Positions 33,072 through 40,764 of a stretch of DNA of 64,000 nucleotides are shown piece after piece. Origin of the DNA: Chloroflexota bacterium. Its GTDB lineage: Bacteria; Chloroflexota; Anaerolineae; UBA2200; JACIWT01. Both the position numbers and the translations under genes were made by a program. The number at the start of each line of letters is the position of its first letter. The stretch's first letter is position 1. The DNA lies in the NCBI GenBank assembly GCA_014360825.1, contig JACIWT010000004.1:124001-188000 (forward strand), read 5' to 3'. Below the pieces are notes generated by a model, which saw only the letters and a list, made by a program, of their open reading frames with translations, was not told where the DNA came from and did not search any database.

Positions 33072-34364
33072 CTATTGTATTTCCTTTATCGCTTCTAAGA
33101 TCTCCGCTTGCGCATCGTCCAAGGCTTTGTCTACTGGCTTGGCCCCCGTGAATATCGCTCGGAGAGCCTCGTCGAACGGCCCCCACACAGCCACCATCTC
33201 TGGGCTTGATGACATGGGCCTACCGAGCGCTACCTGCTGCGCAAACCCGCTGATGATCGGGTCCTCCTGTATTTCGGGGAGCACCAGTGCCTCCTTGAGA
33301 ACCGGGATGTAACCCAGTTGGGTAGCCCTTTGCAGAATGCGCTCCCTGCTTGTCGTCGCCCAGACCATGAAGGTAAACGCTGCTTCTTTGTCTCTGACAC
33401 CCTTGGTCATGTAGATGCTTTTTACCCCCATATATGGTTCTGGCTTTCTGCCGATCTCGGAGATCTCTGGCAGCGGGGCGATCCCGAAGTCAATGCCCGC
33501 ATCTCTCCACGAACCAGTCATCCATGGGCCATTGACGGCGAAGGGCGCTTTTTTCTCCGTGAACAACACCACTTGCGGGTCCCAAGACGGGTCATCCGAC
33601 ATATAGGGCTTAAACGTCTTCAGCATCCACTCCATTGCCATCTTCGTCCCGGGGCTATTGACACCCAGGGTTTTTGTTGCATCGTCCCAGAGCCAACCCC
33701 CGTATGCGTGTATGAATCCGGAGGCTAGGAATGGCACCATGGGGAAACTGATCCCATAATATCCTTGTGCTTTGAACTCCGCCATGAGGGCCACCAATTC
33801 GTCCGTCGTCTTAGGCACCGGTCGCGAACCCAGTAGATCCTTGTTCCAGGCAAAAGCGCCTGCCTCTGCGGATATTGGTAGAGTGTAGAGTCTCCCCTCG
33901 TATTGGCCTGCTTTGAACGCTGATTCGACGAACTGCTCTTCGAGTTTTACAGTTACGAGGTCATCGATCGGTTCGAGGAGCCCCGCTTTTACGAAGGTTC
34001 CTATCCAGTCATGGTTCCATTCAAAAAGGTCAGGCCCTGTTCCGGCAGGAATTGCCACCAGGAGCTTCTCCTTGAATGGCTCCGGAGCCAACTCGTATTT
34101 GACCTCGATGTCCGGATACAGTTTGTTGAACTCTGTTTGAATGAGGTTTTCGGTAATTCTCGCCACAGGCTCTGCATCCCCATGCCAAACCACTACGACT
34201 CGCTTTGCTGGTGTGGGGGTTGGCGGCGGTACGGTGGGTGGTGGTACGGTTGGGGGCAGCACAGTCGGTGGTGGCGGTGCCGGCGTGGGCGTGGCCGCAG
34301 GCGCACATCCTGCCAGAACTAGCGCGAACAGCACGCTTATCACCATCAGTTTTCTGACTTTCAT
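33072..34364 (-). CDS. sugar-binding lipoprotein of the maltose-type ABC importer
   Basis: The 430-residue protein begins MKVRKLMVISVLFALVLAGC: a lipoprotein signal with the acylated cysteine at residue 20, followed by a Pro/Thr-rich tether (residues 22-55) and an extracellular solute-binding protein of family 1 (VVVWHGDAEPVARITENLI, GTGPDLFEWNHD, AVNGPWMTGSW). The start at 34364 is chosen for GGGGAGGAG upstream; an open extension to 34469 lies in the leader and is not expected to be translated. It is the first gene of the operon. Maltose-type specificity is inferred from the amylase and from family. Confidence 0.9.
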   Translation of the reverse strand: MKVRKLMVISVLFALVLAGCAPAATPTPAPPPPTVLPPTVPPPTVPPPTPTPAKRVVVVWHGDAEPVARITENLIQTEFNKLYPDIEVKYELAPEPFKEKLLVAIPAGTGPDLFEWNHDWIGTFVKAGLLEPIDDLVTVKLEEQFVESAFKAGQYEGRLYTLPISAEAGAFAWNKDLLGSRPVPKTTDELVALMAEFKAQGYYGISFPMVPFLASGFIHAYGGWLWDDATKTLGVNSPGTKMAMEWMLKTFKPYMSDDPSWDPQVVLFTEKKAPFAVNGPWMTGSWRDAGIDFGIAPLPEISEIGRKPEPYMGVKSIYMTKGVRDKEAAFTFMVWATTSRERILQRATQLGYIPVLKEALVLPEIQEDPIISGFAQQVALGRPMSSSPEMVAVWGPFDEALRAIFTGAKPVDKALDDAQAEILEAIKEIQ

Positions 34365-34569
34365 CGCTTCTCCTCCCCACTTGGATTCATTCGTGATACT
34401 CTTTCCCCTGCCCTCATAAGGGCATTCCCAACTGAAAGCCATTGGCATTATGTAAAATCTCGCGACCACCCCCTCTCATCCCTTAACAGCAGACTCCGGA
34501 TACTAGACAAAATCCGCATCGCGTGGTTGCCCAGCCTGACGCAGAACCCAAGGCTCAAGACGATTGTTG

Positions 34570-34590
34570 AACCGATTTACTAAATCGGTT
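34570..34590. promoter_or_regulatory. perfect palindromic operator of the maltose-type operon
   Basis: Arms AACCGATTTA and TAAATCGGTT flank one central base. The symmetry extends to 34567-34593 with one mismatch. The site lies immediately downstream of the -10 box and covers the expected transcript start near 34586, a position that blocks initiation. Confidence 0.85.
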
Positions 34591-34592
34591 TA

Positions 34593-34621
34593 ATTATACC
34601 ACGTTTCGGCTTATTTGTCAA
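34593..34621 (-). promoter_or_regulatory. consensus promoter of the maltose-type operon
   Basis: On the minus strand TTGACA (34621-34616) and TATAAT (34598-34593) are separated by exactly 17 bases: both boxes match the consensus perfectly. It drives a leader of about 220 bases before the binding-protein gene. Confidence 0.92.
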
Positions 34622-34769
34622 GACCCTTGGGCCAAATTTCCCCAGGGGACGAAAACGCGATGGCATGCATCTTGGGTGTGGTTCAGAATCTCCACCGCTG
34701 AGCACGTCGAGAGCGCAGAGAATTTTGTTTTTTGGCTGCCTTTCTTAGGAAAAAGACTATCCCGGCATA

Positions 34770-34798
34770 TTGTCAAAATCGCCCCAAGCCTTTATAAT
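34770..34798 (+). promoter_or_regulatory. promoter of the metallo-hydrolase gene
   Basis: TTGTCA (34770-34775) and TATAAT (34793-34798) are 17 bases apart, 62 bases before the start codon. It is divergent from the maltose-type promoter. Confidence 0.82.
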
Positions 34799-34859
34799 GG
34801 GTGGCTACGGAGAGAGTGTCTGAGGGAACGATCCGTCATCCCGCTGAGGAGGGCGCGAT

Positions 34860-35669
34860 ATGCTAAGGCTGCACGTGTTCGATACCGGCTGGGTGACCGT
34901 AAAGGAGAAATACCTTTTCGTAGGCGGGGGAGAAAAGGAACGCAGGTTGCCGGTGTTAGCCTTTGTCATCGAACACCCCGCCGGCCTGGTGGTCTTCGAT
35001 ACCGGCCTCAGTAGCCAGGTCGCCCACAACCCGGCCTCCTACCTGGGCCCTCTCTACAACCGCCTCCTCCCCTTCCGTTCCCTGCCGGACATGGACCTGC
35101 CCAGCCAGATGCGACAGCGTGGCCTCGCCCCCGAGAATGTCCGCACCGTCATCCTCTCCCACTTGCATTTCGATCACACCGGTGGGTTGCGGGCTTTCCA
35201 GAACGCGGAGGTGAAAGTTTCGGAAGTGGAGTGGACAGCCGCCCAGGGCCGGCTGACCTTCGTCAGGGGTTACAAGAAGCAAGAGTACGCCGGCTTGCCC
35301 ATCCAGCCCATCGTTTACGGCGGAAGCCCCGACGCGGACAGCCGCTCGTCCTACGATGTGATGGGCGATGGCCAGATCGTGCTGGTGCCCACCTACGGCC
35401 ACACCCGCGGCCATCAATCCCTTTTGCTGGACTTGGATTCTGGCCTGGTTTTACTGGCTGGCGACGCGGTCTATTGCGCGGAGAATTACACCAAACCCGC
35501 CGCCCAGCCCATGGCCGACCACGGCACCGCCGGCTGGCAGAGCGTGGTCAACATCCGGGGGCTCTGGCGCGCCCACCCCGACATACTCATCCTGCCCGCC
35601 CACGATGCCTTGAGCCTGCAGAATCCCAGGCCGGATATCCTCGTCGGCCCACAATGGCAATGGGCCTAA
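34860..35669 (+). CDS. metallo-beta-lactamase-fold hydrolase, lactonase-like
   Basis: The 269-residue protein carries the dinuclear metal motif SHLHFDHTGG, the histidine in GHTRGHQS and the aspartate in LAGDAVYCAENY. Overall layout resembles the AttM/AiiA N-acyl-homoserine lactonase group and related lactone hydrolases, but these motifs do not fix the substrate. No signal peptide is present. GAGGAGGGCGAT precedes the ATG. It ends tail to tail with the next gene, the two stop codons overlapping by 4 bp. Confidence 0.85.
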   Translation: MLRLHVFDTGWVTVKEKYLFVGGGEKERRLPVLAFVIEHPAGLVVFDTGLSSQVAHNPASYLGPLYNRLLPFRSLPDMDLPSQMRQRGLAPENVRTVILSHLHFDHTGGLRAFQNAEVKVSEVEWTAAQGRLTFVRGYKKQEYAGLPIQPIVYGGSPDADSRSSYDVMGDGQIVLVPTYGHTRGHQSLLLDLDSGLVLLAGDAVYCAENYTKPAAQPMADHGTAGWQSVVNIRGLWRAHPDILILPAHDALSLQNPRPDILVGPQWQWA

Positions 35670-36244
35670 GCCCCCAGCCGAGGCTTGCACAGGATTTCCA
35701 TCACCCTCAGGTCGAAGAAACTCTGGGCGTTGGCAGGCTGGAGCACCAGCGCCGTATCGGCCCCTCGTCCGGTCCCGGCGATGGCGATGCACGGCTCGCC
35801 CGTGCGCACCAAACCCGCATCGGCTGCCATCAGGGCGATCTCCACGCACACTTTCGTGCCCTCGCCGAAGATGCGCAACGTGTTGGCCACGATCTCCTCG
35901 AGTTCGTAGGTGCCCCACTTCTTGCGCACCGCTCGCCCCACACCCCCGAAGGCGTGCTGACAGGTGAGGATCTTCGCCCCCAGGGCCTCGATGCGCGCCC
36001 GGTTCTCCGGCGTCAGTTCCTGGGCGTTGGGCGCAGCAAAGCCCGTGGAGTGTGTAACTACCACCAGATCATATCCGGTGAATAGTTCTGCCGCCGCCAC
36101 CCCGGTATCCCCGAAAGTGGAAGCAACCAGGATGGAGCGGATGCCCAGTTCGTCGGCGCGGCGTTTGGCGATTTGCAAGACGGCGTCGGTATTGCCGCGC
36201 CCTGGTTTCGCAAAGTAGGTGCCTGGCACTGTAATGTCGCTCAT
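35666..36244 (-). CDS. free-standing pyruvate kinase C-domain-like protein
   Basis: The 192-residue protein resembles the alpha/beta C-terminal domain of pyruvate kinase without the catalytic barrel, like the uncharacterised COG1751 group. Segments such as KPGRGNTDAVLQIAKRRADELG, SILVASTFGDTGVAAAELF and VVVTHSTGFAAPN show the domain. The ATG at 36244, with GAGGAGAGCG before it, is chosen; the frame is open further upstream but would overlap the DUF559 gene. It is 8 bases from that gene and is probably co-transcribed with it. Its role is unknown. Confidence 0.8.
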   Translation of the reverse strand: MSDITVPGTYFAKPGRGNTDAVLQIAKRRADELGIRSILVASTFGDTGVAAAELFTGYDLVVVTHSTGFAAPNAQELTPENRARIEALGAKILTCQHAFGGVGRAVRKKWGTYELEEIVANTLRIFGEGTKVCVEIALMAADAGLVRTGEPCIAIAGTGRGADTALVLQPANAQSFFDLRVMEILCKPRLGA

Positions 36245-36252
36245 CGCTCTCC

Positions 36253-37077
36253 TCAGAATAGTTCTAATTGGATGGGTTCTCCGGTATCGTGATGGCGGAA
36301 GAGCCTGGAGATGGTTCCCTTCCGGCTCATCCCTCCCAAGCCATTGATGGTCTCCTTCACGGCGTGAACGCAGGCCGGCAACTCCCTCTCTATCTGCGCC
36401 GACCCGAAGCGCAGCACGGCCCAGCCCTTGCTCGTCAGGTAGTTGTTGCGGGCGTTGTCCTGCGGGATGCGCTCGGGGTCCGCGTGCCAGGTGTCGCCGT
36501 CGCATTCCACGTCAATCCGGCCCCGCTCACAGAAGACGGCGAAATCCAGGCAGTAGGCTTCTTGTCCCTCGCCGATGTAGTACTGCCGCTCGGCTTCGAT
36601 CTCCGCCTGCTTGAGCGCGTACCAGAGGGTATCTTCGAGAGGGCTCTCGTCGAAGAGGTCGTTGATTTCCTCGGCGCGCAGCAATTTGGGGAGCGTGGTG
36701 GGGATGAAGGTGATGCGTCGCCAGCGCTTGCTGACGATGGGGCGCGGCAGGCGCATCAGTGGGCCGATATCCACCCGGTAGTACCAATCATCGGCGCGGG
36801 GGTGGTCCCTCTCCTCGGGCAAAAGGTCGGCGCGGCGGACGGTGGCGTAGCGTCGGACCCGGGCGTAGTAGTTCACCGCCCATTTCTCGGGCCCGAAGAC
36901 CTTGGTCTGGTAGAAGGCGAGGTAAGCAGCGCGCAGGCGTTTGGGAGCCGAACGCAAAGGGATGCGATACCAATGTTGGTCTCGGGCGATTTCGAAATCG
37001 CGCCGGCTGTTCATGACCGCGACAAGCACCTGGGGCGCTGAGGAGTCTTTGCCTGTAACCTTGGTCCTTGGCGACAT
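36253..37077 (-). CDS. DUF559-type endonuclease-like protein
   Basis: About 274 residues. The C-terminal half (from about residue 165) holds a Vsr-like/DUF559 restriction-endonuclease fold: YCLDFAVFCERGRIDVECDGDTWH supplies the acidic residues, followed by QDNARNNYLTSKGWAVLRFGS. The N-terminal half contains a basic region with RRITFIPTTLPKLLRAEEINDLF and may bind nucleic acid. The ATG at 37077 is preferred over 37083 because GGGGA sits six bases upstream. The Mrr-type gene diverges from it, suggesting an accessory nuclease cluster. The substrate is not known. Confidence 0.82.
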   Translation of the reverse strand: MSPRTKVTGKDSSAPQVLVAVMNSRRDFEIARDQHWYRIPLRSAPKRLRAAYLAFYQTKVFGPEKWAVNYYARVRRYATVRRADLLPEERDHPRADDWYYRVDIGPLMRLPRPIVSKRWRRITFIPTTLPKLLRAEEINDLFDESPLEDTLWYALKQAEIEAERQYYIGEGQEAYCLDFAVFCERGRIDVECDGDTWHADPERIPQDNARNNYLTSKGWAVLRFGSAQIERELPACVHAVKETINGLGGMSRKGTISRLFRHHDTGEPIQLELF

Positions 37078-37136
37078 GATCATTCCCCGAGCAGGATTTT
37101 AACTGCAAGGGGCGATTTTGGCAAAACTCGCCTTGA

Positions 37137-37165
37137 TTGACGCAGAGTGGGTTTCGTGATATGAT
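37137..37165 (+). promoter_or_regulatory. promoter of the Mrr-type gene
   Basis: TTGACG (37137-37142) and TATGAT (37160-37165) are 17 bases apart in the 162-base gap between divergent genes, giving a leader of about 70 bases. Confidence 0.7.
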
Positions 37166-37239
37166 AACATGGAAAGTTGGAGCCCGTAGGACACATTGAG
37201 CCTGGATGAGGCCCAGGAGCAACAAGAGGAGGTGTTATT

Positions 37240-38238
37240 GTGACCAAACCAAAACGCGCCTGGATGGTACGTGCTGGGAGCGAGAACGAACTCGCAGATC
37301 TAGTTGAGGTGAACAGCGCTGTAGCCATCGGTTGGGCCAAAATGGGGGACGTTTCAGGCCTTAGGGGACGCGAGCAATTCAAGCAACGCTTCCAAGAAGT
37401 CTATCCAGATGTGTCCCCAGCGCGCATTAGTGTTAACGCTGGCCAAATGTATCGCTTCGCACAGGAGATGCACGAGGATGACTATGTCCTCACTTATATC
37501 AAGGCGAGCCGAGAAGTGCTGATTGGACTGGTGGAGGGGCCATACGAATACCGCAAAGATGTGTTCCCCGACCGTTACCCTCATATGCGCCGGGTCCAGT
37601 GGCTAAGAAAGGTATCACGGGATGACTTTAGTGCCCCAGCACGCAATTCTATGGGTGGTCTCGCGACTGTTTTCCAACTAGACGAGCATCTGGAAGAAAT
37701 TCACAGAATCGCCACTGCTACAGAAGAGGCGCCTGCTACCCCAGGTGAAGGCGAGGAACTCCCCTTCTTTTTTGAAGAAGTGAAGGCAAGGGCCGATGAA
37801 CTGATCGCCGATATCATCAGCCGCCTAGATCCTTACGACTTTCAAGATTTGGTGGCGGCAGTGTTGCGAGCCATGGGCTTCCGGGCCGTGAGTACTTCGC
37901 CTGGATCAGATCGTGGAGTAGATATCATAGCCCATTCAGACCCATTTGGTTTTGAGCAACCCCGGATCAAAGTGCAGGTCAAGCATCGGAAAGGAACAGT
38001 AGGCGGACCAGAAATGCGTGCATTTCTGGGATCACTGCGCACCGGCGACAGTGGTTTGTACGTGTCTACTGGTGGATTTTCCGATGACGCAAAGCGAGAG
38101 ACAGAACGCTCCCGCGAACCGGTAGCCTTGCTTGACCGGGATGGCTTCATCCAACTGCTACTAGAACATTACGAAGCGCTGGACCCCGAGTACAAGGCCC
38201 GAGTTCCGTTGCGTAAGCTGTGGGTGCCGGCAGGATAG
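37240..38238 (+). CDS. Mrr-type restriction endonuclease-like protein
   Basis: The 332-residue protein has an N-terminal domain (residues 1-130, RAWMVRAGSENELADLVEVNSAVAIGW) of a kind found before Mrr nucleases and probably binding DNA or modified bases, and a C-terminal Mrr catalytic domain (about 205-300): DFQDLVAAVLRAMGF, GSDRGVDIIAHSDPFG and KVQVKHRKG give the D-QxK form of the nuclease core. Mrr proteins cut modified DNA (type IV restriction). It starts at GTG behind GAGGAGG. No methyltransferase lies next to it. Confidence 0.85.
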   Translation: MTKPKRAWMVRAGSENELADLVEVNSAVAIGWAKMGDVSGLRGREQFKQRFQEVYPDVSPARISVNAGQMYRFAQEMHEDDYVLTYIKASREVLIGLVEGPYEYRKDVFPDRYPHMRRVQWLRKVSRDDFSAPARNSMGGLATVFQLDEHLEEIHRIATATEEAPATPGEGEELPFFFEEVKARADELIADIISRLDPYDFQDLVAAVLRAMGFRAVSTSPGSDRGVDIIAHSDPFGFEQPRIKVQVKHRKGTVGGPEMRAFLGSLRTGDSGLYVSTGGFSDDAKRETERSREPVALLDRDGFIQLLLEHYEALDPEYKARVPLRKLWVPAG

Positions 38239-38311
38239 AAGGCAACGTGTATGTCCATCTCATAGAGTGAGGGAGACAACTAGAGTTACACCACTGTCTG
38301 GGAGGAACTAT

Positions 38312-38455
38312 ATGCTGACCATTCGTGATTTCATTTATCTTGATGTCGAAAGGCACAAATCGATACTTTCTCAAATAGACCGTGGCTTGCTGGAAAGTAC
38401 GGCACAGGCTACTCTGAGCAAAGAGGAAATCAAGATCAGCGAGGAAACAGCATGA
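38312..38455 (+). pseudogene. N-terminal fragment of a DUF6414-like gene
   Basis: The frame from the ATG at 38312 (GGAGGAAC before it) gives 47 residues starting LTIRDFIYLDVERHKSILSQ, which resembles the N-terminus of DUF6414-type proteins (normally a few hundred residues), then stops in a 4-bp overlap with the transposase gene. The remaining coding sequence is not found downstream of the transposase. The gene appears cut off by insertion of the element. The family assignment is from memory of the N-terminal pattern and is only moderately sure. Confidence 0.55.
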
Positions 38456-39054
38456 CACACGACCCGGAAAAACACCACCGCCGTTCAATCAGGTTGCAGG
38501 ATTACGATTATTCCCAGCCTGGCGCCTATTTCCTGACCATCTGCACCCAGGATCAGCAGTGCCTTTTCGGAGAAATCGTTGACGGAGAAATGCAGTTGAA
38601 CGACGCCGGGCGAATGATTGCGCGATGGTGGGAAGAATTACCAAACAAATTCCCATCGGCCGAAACGGACGAATACGTCGTTATGCCCAATCATTTTCAC
38701 GGCATCGTCATAATCGTAGGGGCGGACCTGTGTGTCCGCCCCGATCCGGGCACACACGTCGGTGTGCCCCTACCGGAAATGGTGCAATGGTTCAAAACTA
38801 TGACGACCAATGAATATATTCGCGGGGTCAAGCAACACGGCTGGCACCCATTCCCCGGCAAATTGTGGCAACGAAATTACTACGAACATGTCATCCGTAA
38901 CGAACAATCGTTGCACAGAATCCGTGAATACATTGCGACTAATCCCCAGCGTTGGTCACTCGACAAGGAGAATCCCCAGCGCCGGGGTGCAGATGATTTC
39001 GATCTCTGGTTAGAGTCGTTCAGGACGCGCCCGGCCTCAGGGCGCGAAACATGA
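38452..39054 (+). mobile_element. REP-associated Y1 (IS200-like) transposase
   Basis: The 200-residue protein is a Y1 transposase of the RAYT group: SIRLQDYDYSQPGAYFLTI at the start, the HUH motif in VVMPNHFHGIVI and the catalytic tyrosine region NYYEHVIRNE. Such enzymes act on REP hairpins as single strands. A double REP-like hairpin lies inside the gene (38717-38773), in frame, encoding about VGADLCVRPDPGTHVGVPLP, and another lies just downstream (39073-39097). Frame is intact, so it may be active. It abuts a truncated gene on the left. Confidence 0.88.
38717..38773. repeat. double REP-like element inside the transposase gene
   Basis: Two hairpins, arms GGGGCGGAC (38719-38727 with 38734-38742) and GGGCACAC (38748-38755 with 38762-38769), are enclosed by GTAGGGGC (38717-38724) and GCCCCTAC (38766-38773). 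It is translated in frame as part of the transposase. Confidence 0.8.
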
Positions 39055-39072
39055 ACTACCACGTTTGTAGTA

Positions 39073-39097
39073 GGGGCAGACCTGCGTGTCTGGCCCC
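39073..39097. repeat. single REP-like hairpin between transposase and cysK
   Basis: GGGGCAGAC (39073-39081) and GTCTG-G-CCCC (39088-39097) pair with one bulged base around CTGCGT. It is the same family as the element inside the transposase. A partial copy, CCTGCGTGTCTG, follows at about 39096-39107. Confidence 0.72.
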
Positions 39098-39124
39098 TGC
39101 GTGTCTGACCCTGGAGGGAACGAC

Positions 39125-40051
39125 ATGAAAATCGCCAATAGCATCACCGAACTGGTCGGCAATACCCCTCTGGTGCGGCTCAATCGGCTGACCGCTGGCG
39201 CCGTCGCCGAGGTAGTGGCCAAGTTGGAATATTTCAACCCCGCAGGGAGCGTAAAGGACCGCATCGGCGTCTCCATGATCGAGGCGGCCGAGAAGGCCGG
39301 CCTCATCGGGCCCGACACGGTCATCATCGAGCCCACCAGTGGCAACACCGGCATCGCGCTGGCCTTCGTCGCTGCGGCCAAAGGCTACCGGCTAATCCTG
39401 ACCATGCCCGAGACCATGAGTGCGGAGCGCCGTCGCCTGCTCCAAGCCTATGGCGCAAAACTGGTCCTCACCCCCGGCACAGAAGGCATGCGCGGCGCCA
39501 TCCGCAAGGCCGAAGAACTGGTGGCCCAGATGCCCAACGCCTTCATGCCCCAGCAATTCAAGAACCCCGCCAACCCCGAAATCCACCGCCGCACCACGGC
39601 CGAGGAAATCTGGCGCGACACTGACGGCCGGGTAGACATCCTGGTGGCCGGCGTGGGCACCGGTGGCACCATCACCGGCGTGAGCGAGGTCATCAAGGCC
39701 CGCAAGCCGGACTTTAAGGCCATCGCCGTGGAACCTGCCGCCTCGCCGGTGCTGTCGGGCGGCAAGCCAGGGCCACACAAGATCCAGGGCATCGGGGCAG
39801 GCTTCATTCCCGATGTGCTGAACACGGCGGTCGTTGACGAAGTCATCCAGGTGACGGACGAGGATGCCTTCGACACAGCTCGGCGGATGGCGAAAGAGGA
39901 AGGGCTGCTAGTAGGTATCTCATCGGGCGCGGCCACGTGGGCGGCGCTTCAGGTGGCGCGGCGGCCGGAAAATAAAGACAAGTTGATCGTGGTCATTATT
40001 CCCAGTTGCGGGGAGCGCTACCTGAGCACGCTCCTCTTCGCCGAGGCTTAG
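39125..40051 (+). CDS. cysK: cysteine synthase A
   Basis: O-acetylserine sulfhydrylase makes cysteine from O-acetylserine and sulfide. The 308-residue protein has the start [18 protein letters not shown], the PLP-lysine in [10 protein letters not shown], the substrate loop [19 protein letters not shown], and the cofactor phosphate loop [10 protein letters not shown]. The ATG at 39125 is chosen because GGAGGG precedes it and the N-terminus fits the family. Length is normal. It lies directly after REP-like repeats, so its own promoter is not obvious, and it may be read from one within the transposase region. Confidence 0.95.
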   Translation: MKIANSITELVGNTPLVRLNRLTAGAVAEVVAKLEYFNPAGSVKDRIGVSMIEAAEKAGLIGPDTVIIEPTSGNTGIALAFVAAAKGYRLILTMPETMSAERRRLLQAYGAKLVLTPGTEGMRGAIRKAEELVAQMPNAFMPQQFKNPANPEIHRRTTAEEIWRDTDGRVDILVAGVGTGGTITGVSEVIKARKPDFKAIAVEPAASPVLSGGKPGPHKIQGIGAGFIPDVLNTAVVDEVIQVTDEDAFDTARRMAKEEGLLVGISSGAATWAALQVARRPENKDKLIVVIIPSCGERYLSTLLFAEA

Positions 40052-40054
40052 GCT

Positions 40055-40128
40055 AACCACAAAGCCACGAGGATGCTAAGCGGCAATTTTTATGTAACCT
40101 TCGTGCCCTCGAGCCTTCGTGGCAGAGA
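40055..40128. repeat. dispersed CACAAAG / CTTCGTGG-type repeat
   Basis: The gap between the convergent genes cysK and the HD-domain gene holds ACCACAAAGCCACGAGG on one side and CCTTCGTGCCCTCGAGCCTTCGTGG on the other, an imperfect inverted pair of the same repeat type seen near 24.2 and 25.1 kb. It may double as a terminator. Confidence 0.6.
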
Positions 40129-40764
40129 CTAGATCTCCCCCCTCACCTCTCGATCCAGGCGCTCGAAGAAGGCGGCCATATAAGCGTGGCGCTCCTCGGC
40201 TAGGCGACGCGCCGTCGGGGTATAGAGCATATCCTTCAGGTGCGAGAGTTTGTAGACGTACTCGTGGCAGGGCGTGTGGCATGGCGCGGCATTCTCCTCC
40301 AGAGAAGACACAGGGCGCTCAACGTAGTCTGGCGGGACCTCCGCCCAGAGGCGCTGCCCCTCGCGTCCAGCCACGGCGTAGGCCCGGGCCACACCAATGG
40401 CCCCGATAGCGTCCAGTTTGTCGGCGTCGTAGAGCACCTGCGCCTCCAGTGTGCGCGGGGCCCGACGCTCTCGAAAACGATGCGAGGCAATGGCCTCCGC
40501 CACTGCCTCCACCCGTTCCGGTGGATGCCCGGCCAGGATCACCCGTGCCCGTGCTGCTCCCGCCGCCGCGTGGGGTGGCCCGCCACGGGCCTCATCGGCG
40601 CGAGCCACATCGTGTAGCAATGCTGCCGCCCGCACGATCTCCACATCTGCGCCCTCGGCCAGGGCGATGCGCTCAGCCAGCCGCATCACCCGCAGGACGT
40701 GGTCGAAATCATGCGCCGCCTCTGCCCCCTGGTAGTAAGCGCGCGCCTCTTCCACCGTGATCAC
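40129..40764 (-). CDS. HD-domain phosphohydrolase
   Basis: The 211-residue protein belongs to the HD superfamily: HDFDHVLRVMRLAERIA gives the first histidine, ALLHDVARADEARGG the HD pair, and YDADKLDAIGAIGVARAYAV the last aspartate. It resembles YedJ-like predicted phosphohydrolases acting on nucleotides. The GTG at 40764 overlaps the stop of the membrane protein gene by 4 bp and has AGGAGG before it, so the start is fairly secure. It is the last gene of the ygfK-ssnA run, although a link to selenium metabolism is not established. Confidence 0.86.
   Translation of the reverse strand: MITVEEARAYYQGAEAAHDFDHVLRVMRLAERIALAEGADVEIVRAAALLHDVARADEARGGPPHAAAGAARARVILAGHPPERVEAVAEAIASHRFRERRAPRTLEAQVLYDADKLDAIGAIGVARAYAVAGREGQRLWAEVPPDYVERPVSSLEENAAPCHTPCHEYVYKLSHLKDMLYTPTARRLAEERHAYMAAFFERLDREVRGEI

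Noticed and set aside
34365-34469. Upstream extension of the binding-protein gene
   Set aside because: It would place 35 residues before a clear lipoprotein signal peptide. The inner ATG has the GGGGAGGAG ribosome-binding site.
36245-36505. Longer N-terminus for the pyruvate kinase C-domain gene
   Set aside because: The upstream extension would overlap the DUF559 gene by about 250 bases in another frame and lacks a ribosome-binding site. The ATG at 36244 has one.
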